Shown here: piece by piece, positions 1-5,137 of the stretch | Layout: the number at the start of each line of letters is the position of its first letter | Position numbering within the stretch: the stretch's first letter is position 1 | Assembly: GCA_013298455.1 (NCBI GenBank) | Contig: JAAFHR010000265.1 | Span: 1 to 5,137 of the forward strand | Direction: 5' to 3' | From: Betaproteobacteria bacterium | GTDB taxonomy: Bacteria; Pseudomonadota; Gammaproteobacteria; Burkholderiales; Casimicrobiaceae | DNA: 5,137 nucleotides | Notes under the pieces: model-generated | Told to the model about the DNA's origin: nothing | What the model saw: only the letters and a program-made list of their open reading frames with translations | Database searches by the model: none | Position numbers and translations under genes: made by a program

Positions 1-17
1 TCAGCAACAGCGTTCAT
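1..17 (-). CDS. Start of an unidentified minus-strand gene (partial, 5 codons visible)
   Basis: An ATG on the minus strand at 17-15 opens a frame reading M-N-A-V-A before leaving the window. A GGAG Shine-Dalgarno (plus-strand ctcc at 24-27) lies six bases upstream, which is ideal spacing and the main support for this start. The gene would be co-directional with the 587-residue gene to its right, about 213 bp downstream of that gene's stop, with a terminator-like hairpin between, so a separate transcript is likely. Nothing can be said of its function. The competing reading is a plus-strand frame open from base 1 to a TAG at 85-87, which could be the tail of a gene entering from the left. It has no supporting motif. 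Confidence 0.4.
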
Positions 18-19
18 AG

Positions 20-45
20 TTCACTCCAAAAAAGTTTTGGGTGAA
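20..45 (-). promoter_or_regulatory. Hairpin masking the Shine-Dalgarno of the left-edge gene
   Basis: Read on the minus strand, UUCAC-CCAAAA (45-35) pairs with UUUUGG-A-GUGAA (31-20) around a three-base loop CUU. This makes 11 base pairs with one bulged A at position 25. The GGAG ribosome binding site (27-24) lies wholly in the 3' arm: both G27 and G26 pair with C, A25 is the bulge and G24 pairs with C41. The ATG follows three bases after the stem. In an RNA this would occlude the ribosome binding site. The same symmetry could instead be a DNA operator. The pairing is visible in the sequence; any regulatory role is inferred. Confidence 0.4.
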
Positions 46-64
46 ACATCAATGAAACCGCAGG

Positions 65-85
65 AGAAAACGCCGGCTCGGCGTT
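65..85 (-). terminator. Possible weak intrinsic terminator after the TPR gene
   Basis: AACGCCG (69-75) and CGGCGTT (79-85) form a perfect 7-bp GC-rich stem with a 3-base loop. On the minus strand the stem is followed by TTTTCTCC, with two of the Ts inside the stem, so the U-tract is short. It lies about 145 bp past the stop of the gene at 231-1994 and about 50 bp before the next minus-strand start, a sensible place to end that transcript. There is no U-tract on the plus strand. The short tract makes it a weak call. Confidence 0.4.
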
Positions 86-230
86 AGGGGCTCGTCAGCG
101 GAAACAGCGATGTGTCACCAATCTGCGAGCGCCGTTGAAAACCAATGGTTCGAGCCTAGCCTGTCATTTCCACCAAAGTGGCCGCAGGTCGCAACGCTCC
201 TCGAACTCGTCAATTGTAGCCAAAAACGCG

Positions 231-1994
231 CTACTCGTTCAATCCCAACGCCGCAACGCACTTTAGAAATCGCGGGTGCCGCCGCCAGGGATCGAATTCC
301 TCATAGTAGTAAGACAGGTACACATAGGGATCATGTTCAGCGATGGCATGCTCCCACGCTTTGAGCACGCCCTCTTCGTCGCCGAGCAATGCATCAATGA
401 TGGCGTAAACCATTGGATCTTCGAGCCAAGGTACTTGCTGCAGCGCTTCAGTCTTTAATGTCTTCGCTGCAACGTAATCGCCGGCGCCTGCACGAGTCAG
501 CGCCTTCATCATCGGTGCGTATCGCGCGGATTCCGGCCACAGGCTGAGACTCGTTTCGAAGTTTTGATCGCTGGCATCAAACTCGCCGAGTTTTCGCAAA
601 ATGTGCCCGCGATTCCAGCGCCCGACGCTCGAATTGGGCTCGAAGCTCAATAGATGATCAGTGAGCTTCAGAGCCAGCGGGTAGTTGTGCGACACAATGG
701 CCACAGCAATCTCGCCGTGCACCGGATCGAGCGAGAGCGGATCGATGAGCTTGGCGATCACGATGCTCTTTCGTGCCTCGTCGAACGATTGCAGATAGGT
801 ACAGAGCTTGGCTTGAAAGAGATGCGCTTCGATGCAATGGGGGCCGAGCTGCACGGCGCGTGCAGCCAATGCGCGTGCCGCCTTCGGCTCGTAAGCTACA
901 AAGAACGTCAAGTAGCCGTGCGCAGCCAGCACCACCGGATCGAGCGGTGCGAGCTGATGGGCAAGTCGCGATGATTCGAACGCGCGATGCGATGCAGCGG
1001 CGAGCGGCTCCGCGCCCGCATTACCACGCGCCCACCATATTTTGGCGAGCGCTGCATGCGCCCGCGCGAAACCCGGATCCAGCGCCACCGCCGTACTCAA
1101 TTGTTCGGCCGCCGTGGCGAGCGAACTGACCGTGTCCTGACGATAGGCGTAGAGCCCGCGATGGTAGGCAAGCATCGCTTCGGCGTTGGTCGACATTGAC
1201 ACATTCGCTGCCGCCGCGTCGGGCGCACCGAGCTTCTGCCTTTGCGCGTCAACCGCGGGCTCAATGGAGCGGCGCATCAAATCGATGAGCTGCGATTGGA
1301 GATTCGCACGGTTCTCCGCATCGCTCTCAAATGAGTGGCTCCACAGATGCGTACCGTCGGCGGCCACAATCATCTGAGCCGTCAATCGCAGTCGCGAACC
1401 CACCTCTTGCACGCTGCCCTCGAGCACGAAATGCGCGTCGAGTTCGGTGGCGATCTCGCGAATATCTTTTGAAACGTTTTTGAAGCGAAAGCTCGACGTG
1501 CGCGCCAGCACTTGCACGGTATGTAAGCGCGCCAAGGCGTCAATCATGTCATCAGTCAAACCGTCGCACAGCGCTTCATTGGTGTCGTCACCCGTAAAGT
1601 TGGCAAGCGGCAGCACCACGATACGCGGCATCGCCGGGAGCGGTTGCGGCGCGGTGCGCCGGATGATCGGCACATAGCTTCCACGTGGGATTTCAAACTT
1701 AAACGCAGCCGCTCTGCCCTCGTCGCTGTAGTAGCGCTCAAGCTGTTCTCGAAGTCGATTGATAGACACACGAACGATGCCGTCGGCATCGCCATCAAAC
1801 GCGGCGGGCGTTCGTCCGAATACGTCGACAGCGATGGATGACTCTTTGAGTCGCACCGACTGATCGGCGAGTTTGGCTTCGACCAAATACTGCAGCAAGC
1901 TTCGGGAGCGAACAGCGCGTGCGAACGTGCGGCTCGCCAGTGTGTCGGCGAGCGCCTGACGAATCGAACCTGCGGCGAGGTTAGTGTGTTCCAT
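231..1994 (-). CDS. Winged-helix-like / FlgO-TolB-N-like / TPR cytoplasmic protein, possible regulator
   Basis: A complete 587-residue protein, ATG to TAG. Residues about 29-112 match the N-terminal region of a widespread proteobacterial signalling family: LLQYLVE, RLKESSIAVDVFGR, IVRVSINRLREQLERYY and PRGSYVPII. The last two resemble the recognition-helix and wing end of OmpR/CadC-type winged helices. Residues about 123-223 are FlgO/TolB-N-like, with VVLPLANFTGD, DGLTDDMIDALA, LARTSSFRFK, LEGSVQ and GTHLWSHSF, a domain found between the DNA-binding and TPR parts of CadC-like regulators. Residues about 270-560 are helical TPR-like repeats, with blocks at about 273-310, 370-420, 435-490 and 500-550. 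The family-typical tail has FDPWRRHPRF. No signal peptide or membrane helix is seen, so a cytoplasmic location is expected. No adenylate cyclase or kinase domain is present, although relatives carry them. No clear Shine-Dalgarno precedes the ATG. The gene is divergent from the large surface-protein gene. A regulatory role is inferred; a scaffold or sensor is equally possible. Confidence 0.85.
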   Translation of the reverse strand: MEHTNLAAGSIRQALADTLASRTFARAVRSRSLLQYLVEAKLADQSVRLKESSIAVDVFGRTPAAFDGDADGIVRVSINRLREQLERYYSDEGRAAAFKFEIPRGSYVPIIRRTAPQPLPAMPRIVVLPLANFTGDDTNEALCDGLTDDMIDALARLHTVQVLARTSSFRFKNVSKDIREIATELDAHFVLEGSVQEVGSRLRLTAQMIVAADGTHLWSHSFESDAENRANLQSQLIDLMRRSIEPAVDAQRQKLGAPDAAAANVSMSTNAEAMLAYHRGLYAYRQDTVSSLATAAEQLSTAVALDPGFARAHAALAKIWWARGNAGAEPLAAASHRAFESSRLAHQLAPLDPVVLAAHGYLTFFVAYEPKAARALAARAVQLGPHCIEAHLFQAKLCTYLQSFDEARKSIVIAKLIDPLSLDPVHGEIAVAIVSHNYPLALKLTDHLLSFEPNSSVGRWNRGHILRKLGEFDASDQNFETSLSLWPESARYAPMMKALTRAGAGDYVAAKTLKTEALQQVPWLEDPMVYAIIDALLGDEEGVLKAWEHAIAEHDPYVYLSYYYEEFDPWRRHPRFLKCVAALGLNE

Positions 1995-2001
1995 GATGAG
2001 T

Positions 2002-2020
2002 CGTAACGGTAACGTAACGG
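2002..2020. repeat. Tandem GTAACG repeats
   Basis: The sequence CGTAACGGTAACGTAACGG contains three tightly packed copies of a TAACG core: GTAACG, GTAACG and TAACG. They lie 8-26 bp upstream of the minus-strand start codon, where a Shine-Dalgarno would be expected. An inverted nine-base copy, CGTTACGTT, occurs at 2117-2125 just inside the plus-strand gene and is the exact complement of 2011-2019. This is direct observation; a role as protein-binding sites is a guess. Confidence 0.55.
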
Positions 2021-2049
2021 CGGAAACCGCGCAATCGTGTGTTTACCAG

Positions 2050-2078
2050 TGCTTTGCAACAGACAATGGCGCAAAGCA
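2050..2078. promoter_or_regulatory. Inverted repeat, possible operator or leader hairpin
   Basis: TGCTTTGC (2050-2057) and GCAAAGCA (2071-2078) are perfect 8-bp inverted arms with a 13-base spacer. The arm centres are 21 bp apart, two turns of B-DNA, as expected for a dimeric regulator binding one face. It sits 10 bases upstream of the Shine-Dalgarno of the plus-strand gene and could also fold as a hairpin in its leader. No T-run follows, so it is not a terminator. Confidence 0.4.
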
Positions 2079-2088
2079 TTTGTGTATC

Positions 2089-2093
2089 GAGGA
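2089..2093 (+). promoter_or_regulatory. Ribosome binding site that fixes the start at 2099
   Basis: GAGGA lies five bases before the ATG at 2099. The later in-frame ATGs at 2147 and 2183 have no purine-rich site upstream, so this motif favours the long N-terminus even though the classical signal peptide begins at Met29. Confidence 0.6.
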
Positions 2094-2098
2094 TTGCC

Positions 2099-5000
2099 AT
2101 GAATTTGCGTATCAATCGTTACGTTGAATCGTTTTTGACCGGCCAAATGTGTGGCTTGCAGCGGTGGACTGCGGCGGCCGCAATGCGACGATGCGCCACG
2201 CTGCTAGCTCTGGCGGTGAGCTTCGGCGCTGCGGCGGCAACGCACCAATACGAAGTGTTGATTGACATCGACGCCAACGTCGCCACAGGGTGCAGCGTGA
2301 GCACGTCGGTCGGGGCGGCGGTGGGCGTCGAACGCATCATTCGCGCGACGGTCGTCACCTCCACGACAGCCGCCACAGTGAACGCGCTCAGTCAGCTCAA
2401 CTGCGTCAGCGGCAGCACGTTCTCCGCACCGGTTGCGCTACCCGGTGCGCCCTACGCACTGCAGCTGGCGCAGGGCTCGGGCGGCAACACCGCCATCGAA
2501 ATGGCGCTCGCGCTGTCGGCGCTTCCGAGCAATCCAGACCCAACCCAACCCACCCTCATTCGGCTCGGCGCGCGCTCCTTAGCCGGTGATCAATCGGCGG
2601 ATGCCTTGGTGCCGCTGACTACGTTTCAGCTTCGGGCGGGTGTGCCGCTGGCAGAAGCCCCGCTGATCGCAATCCCCACCCTCGATCCGCGCGTGCTGTT
2701 TGGCTTGACGCTCCTTCTCGCAGCGATCGCCGTTTGGCTGATCCGTCGTTACGGAGCGGACGCGCTTCGGGGAAGTGCCGCAGCACTGCTCGCGGTTTGC
2801 CTTGGTGCAACTGGCTTGCTGGGCAGCGCGGGGCTTGCGTATGCAATCGTCAAAGATGGTGCAGTTGGTGATTGGAGCGGCGTCTCCGCATTGATCTCGG
2901 GGAGCAGCGGCAATGCACCTGCAAACGCCGACATGACGGCACTCTATGCCCGAGTTGATGCTGGGGAGCTTGCGCTGCGGATTGATGCAGATTTACGCTT
3001 GGAGTCGCCCGCAGCGAACACCGCTCCCGTCGTGAGTGCAGGCGCCAATCAAACAGTGAGCCTCGCGGGCAACGGCAGAGTCACGGTGAATCTGGCAGGG
3101 AGTGCGAGTGATGACGGGCTTCCCGCGCCCTCCAATTTGACAAGCAACTGGACTGCAGTGAGCGGCCCCGGTACGCCGATGTCGGTCTCCTTTGGTACGC
3201 CCAATTCGCCAACCTCGCCGGTCACTTTTGCCGCGCCCGGCACCTACGTGCTGCGGCTCACCGGAAACGACGGTGCGCTCTCAACGAGTCGCGACGTCAC
3301 GTTTACGGTCGATCCAGCCGCAAACGTGCCGCCATCCCTTGTTAATCCTGGCAATAGAACGATAAGTTTGGGCACAACGCTCAAACTCACCCTTGCGCCC
3401 AACGACACGAACATCAAAGACACGCTGACCTACTCGCTGCCCACCGCGCCCGCTGGAGCGCAACTCAGTCCAGCGGGTAGTCCACGGATGCAGTTCGTCC
3501 CGACGGCAACGGGTGTTTACAACCTGACCGCACGCGTCACCGATGGCGGCGGACAAAGCGCTGAGCAAAGCTTCACTGTGACCGTGGTCGCGGAAAATCG
3601 CCCGCCGCAGTTTGCGCCGCTCACCAATGCGACGATCGGTGCAGGCGCGGCATTCTCACGCACGCTGAGCGCAACTGACCCGGACGGCGATTCACCGCTA
3701 ACGTACCAGCTCTTGAGTGGACCAAGCGGCATGAGTTTGTCGGGTACTGCGCTTTCTTGGACGCCGAGCTTGGCTCAGTTGGGCGAAAGCGTCGTCAAAG
3801 TAGCCGTGCGTGATCCTGCCGGCGCGATGGACACCCAGCTCTTTCGCGTGAACGTAACCAGCAACCTTGCCCCCACCGCAAAGGCCGACAGCTACCGGGT
3901 CAAAGTGGGCGAAACCTTGACCGTCAACGCTGCAAACGGCGTGCTTGCCAACGACACGGATCCCGACGGCAATCCGCTCACTGCAATCAAACTCAGCAAC
4001 CCCGATAAGGGCACGCTCAACAGCTTCAACGCCGACGGCAGCTTCAGCTTCACTGCGCCGAACACGCCGGTCGCTGCGCCGTTTGCGGTCAAGAAAAAGT
4101 TTACGCTGCCGCGCTTCGCTGATACGGCATGGAACGGCTTTAAGGTGGGCGACGTCAATGGCGACGGCAAGCCCGATATCTTGGTCTCGTTTCAAGGCGG
4201 CTACGCGGCGCATAGCGGTGCGGACGGCTCGCAGCTGTGGATTCGCGGTAGCGAGCCGGGGGACTACTTCGGGCAAGAGGCAAACGGCGCTGCGCTGGTA
4301 GACATAGACGACGACGGCGAGCTGGAGTACATCGCGTATCACAATCCTCTAGCGGGTACGCAGGGCGCGCCCCTTGCCCAGGGCTTCTTCGCAATCAACG
4401 CCAGAACCGGGGCCACCAAGTGGCGTGGCCCTTCGCTCACCCCAGCCATCGCCGACGTCATGGGTGGTCCGCGACCCGTGGAAGGCGCACTGTTGAAAAC
4501 GGGTCTCACCGTTGCACGGCTCTATCCCGATCAAAAGCCAAAGATACTGCTGGAGCGAACGATCACTGCCAGCGAAGGCTTTTACACCCGTACCGATGGC
4601 GTTAACGTCTCGATTGGTTGCATGGCGCTCACCGGGCGAGAAGCCGACCGCGGAAAAAGCTGCCGCGCCACGTTCATCGCCAATCATCGGGGCGAAACCG
4701 AAGAAGTGCTGGTCGCCCCCAATCCAATGAACGAGAACCAGTATCAGATTGGCCGTCCGGTGAGCAGGCGTGTCATCGTGGCAGACTTGGACGGTGACGG
4801 TACGCCCGAAATTGTCTCGGGTGGCGACGTTTACAAGCGCATCAACGGCGCTTGGCAGCTTTGGTGGTCTACACGATCGCACCCGCAAAACCTCGCAGTG
4901 GCAGACCTAGATGGCGACGGCAAGCTCGAAGTCATTCACTCCTACGAGTGGGCGGCCGACGATGGGTTTGGGCGACCGAGCGGCATCCACATTTTTTCGG

Positions 5001-5137
5001 CGGACGGCACACCGATTCGAAAGCTCAACACAGGGCAGCTCTACATAGGCAGCTACATGTCGGTGGCGGATCTCGATGGCGACGGCAGCCCCGACATCAT
5101 GGTCTACAACTACGGCGTGATGCAGGTGTTTCGCGCT
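2099..5137 (+). CDS. Large exported multidomain protein with Ig-like domains and FG-GAP beta-propeller (3' end missing)
   Basis: The frame is open for 1013 codons and runs off the right edge. Residues 29-47 form a signal peptide (MRRCATLLALAV, then AAAA before THQYEV). Residues 48-190 are a small exported domain (YEVLIDIDANVATGC; Cys65 and Cys102 could pair). An IPTL-like motif at 192-195 starts a helix (199-215), then RRYGADALR, then a second helix (227-251). Residues 252-302 are DOMON/CBM9-like (DGAVGDWSG, LYARVD, LALRID). Residues 307-404 are PKD-like (VSAGANQTVSL, DDGLPAPSNLTSNW, GTYVLRLTGNDGALS). Residues 409-497 and 499-587 are cadherin/He_PIG-like (VYNLTARVTDGGGQSA; ATDPDGDSPLTYQL). 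Residues 589-655 are VCBS/cadherin-like (GVLANDTDPDGNPLTA, ADGSFSF). From about 664, FG-GAP calcium loops follow. The positive-inside rule puts both ends outside the inner membrane. Likely a surface or secreted adhesion or ligand-binding protein; no catalytic residues are recognised, so the substrate is unknown. Confidence 0.85.
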   Translation, partial: MNLRINRYVESFLTGQMCGLQRWTAAAAMRRCATLLALAVSFGAAAATHQYEVLIDIDANVATGCSVSTSVGAAVGVERIIRATVVTSTTAATVNALSQLNCVSGSTFSAPVALPGAPYALQLAQGSGGNTAIEMALALSALPSNPDPTQPTLIRLGARSLAGDQSADALVPLTTFQLRAGVPLAEAPLIAIPTLDPRVLFGLTLLLAAIAVWLIRRYGADALRGSAAALLAVCLGATGLLGSAGLAYAIVKDGAVGDWSGVSALISGSSGNAPANADMTALYARVDAGELALRIDADLRLESPAANTAPVVSAGANQTVSLAGNGRVTVNLAGSASDDGLPAPSNLTSNWTAVSGPGTPMSVSFGTPNSPTSPVTFAAPGTYVLRLTGNDGALSTSRDVTFTVDPAANVPPSLVNPGNRTISLGTTLKLTLAPNDTNIKDTLTYSLPTAPAGAQLSPAGSPRMQFVPTATGVYNLTARVTDGGGQSAEQSFTVTVVAENRPPQFAPLTNATIGAGAAFSRTLSATDPDGDSPLTYQLLSGPSGMSLSGTALSWTPSLAQLGESVVKVAVRDPAGAMDTQLFRVNVTSNLAPTAKADSYRVKVGETLTVNAANGVLANDTDPDGNPLTAIKLSNPDKGTLNSFNADGSFSFTAPNTPVAAPFAVKKKFTLPRFADTAWNGFKVGDVNGDGKPDILVSFQGGYAAHSGADGSQLWIRGSEPGDYFGQEANGAALVDIDDDGELEYIAYHNPLAGTQGAPLAQGFFAINARTGATKWRGPSLTPAIADVMGGPRPVEGALLKTGLTVARLYPDQKPKILLERTITASEGFYTRTDGVNVSIGCMALTGREADRGKSCRATFIANHRGETEEVLVAPNPMNENQYQIGRPVSRRVIVADLDGDGTPEIVSGGDVYKRINGAWQLWWSTRSHPQNLAVADLDGDGKLEVIHSYEWAADDGFGRPSGIHIFSADGTPIRKLNTGQLYIGSYMSVADLDGDGSPDIMVYNYGVMQVFRA
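2672..2851 (+). other. Encoded IPTL-like membrane hairpin (residues 192-251)
   Basis: The encoded stretch reads IPTL-DPR, a hydrophobic helix of about 17 residues, then an arginine pair at 216-217. This is the order of the IPTL-CTERM sorting signal, except that the usual WG after IPTL is absent and the segment is internal. A short basic loop and a second alanine/leucine/glycine-rich helix (227-251) follow. The two helices with arginines between them predict a hairpin whose turn is cytoplasmic. Confidence 0.6.
4151..5098 (+). repeat. FG-GAP/VCBS calcium-loop repeats (residues 685-1000)
   Basis: Five DxDxDG-type loops are visible: DVNGDGKPDI at 685, DIDDDGELEY at 735, DLDGDGTPEI at 896, DLDGDGKLEV at 936 and DLDGDGSPDI at 991. 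A degenerate copy at about 804-819 (TVARLYPDQKPKILLE) aligns with the same pattern but has lost the acidic ligands. Such repeats form blades of integrin-type beta-propellers and bind calcium. The coding DNA of the last copies is similar (GATGGCGACGGC recurs at 4910 and 5075). The propeller is cut by the window edge. Confidence 0.85.

Larger units (their letters stand above)
1995..2098. promoter_or_regulatory. Divergent intergenic region carrying both gene starts
   Basis: These 104 bp must hold the promoters of both divergent genes unless one starts inside the other. No convincing sigma-70 pair was found on either strand. The best minus-strand candidate, TTGTCT then TAAACA with a 15-base gap, is poor. 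The region does contain direct GTAACG repeats near the minus-strand start and an 8-bp inverted repeat near the plus-strand start, which are listed separately. The short length makes co-regulation of the two genes plausible. Confidence 0.5.

Noticed and set aside
1..87. Plus-strand frame open from the left edge to TAG at 85-87
   Set aside because: It has only 28 codons and no motif, and it conflicts with a well-spaced minus-strand Shine-Dalgarno and ATG. It is kept only as an alternative reading of the left edge.
145..175. tRNA-like 3' end (GGTTCGAGCC followed by CCACCA)
   Set aside because: The T-loop-like TTCGA is the wrong distance from CCA, the T-stem does not pair beyond about three bases, and no matching 5' acceptor strand, D-arm or anticodon arm lies upstream.
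170..180. Small CCAC-CAAA-GTGG style hairpin after the TPR gene
   Set aside because: The stem is only four base pairs with no T-run, too weak to call a terminator.
773..1129. Plus-strand frame opposite the TPR gene
   Set aside because: Its arginine/proline-rich translation is antisense to TPR coding sequence; it is a shadow frame.
3698..4342. Long minus-strand open frame (214 codons) opposite the surface-protein gene
   Set aside because: It is antisense to well-supported Ig-like and FG-GAP coding sequence, has arginine/valine-rich composition typical of a GC-rich shadow, and shows no domain motif.
4349..4888. Minus-strand open frame (179 codons) opposite the propeller repeats
   Set aside because: It is antisense to the calcium-loop repeats, has no recognisable motif and is explained by GC-rich codon bias.

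Overview
The window looks like chromosomal DNA from a Gram-negative bacterium of moderately high GC, roughly 60% by eye. A betaproteobacterium or related gammaproteobacterium fits best. The grounds are an IPTL-type hydrophobic segment, a class known mainly from Proteobacteria with exosortase-like sorting, and a cytoplasmic FlgO/TolB-N-like plus TPR protein of a kind common in soil and water Proteobacteria. No phage, transposon, CRISPR, rRNA or convincing tRNA signal was seen.

Layout. At the left edge (1-17, minus strand) the first codons of another gene run out of the window. They are preceded by a good Shine-Dalgarno that sits inside an 11-bp hairpin. A weak minus-strand terminator-like hairpin (69-85) separates this start from a complete 587-residue minus-strand gene (231-1994). 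That gene encodes a soluble protein with a winged-helix-like N-terminal region, a FlgO/TolB-N-like domain and TPR helices. A 104-bp divergent intergenic region (1995-2098) holds GTAACG direct repeats, an 8-bp inverted repeat with 21-bp arm spacing and the ribosome binding site of the right-hand gene. From 2099 to the right edge (5137) a single plus-strand frame stays open for 1013 codons. It is a large exported multidomain protein with a signal peptide, a small secreted domain, an IPTL-like membrane hairpin, a DOMON/CBM9-like module, a PKD-like domain, two cadherin/He_PIG-like Ig domains, a VCBS/cadherin-like domain and then FG-GAP calcium-loop beta-propeller repeats. Its C-terminus lies outside the window.

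How they may work together. The two main genes are transcribed divergently from a short shared region that contains symmetric and repeated sites. The minus-strand protein could therefore regulate or sense on behalf of the surface protein, but this is inference from arrangement and from a winged-helix-like N-terminus, not something the sequence proves. The most unusual points are the internal IPTL-like segment in the middle of a long exported protein and the hairpin that masks the ribosome binding site of the left-edge gene.
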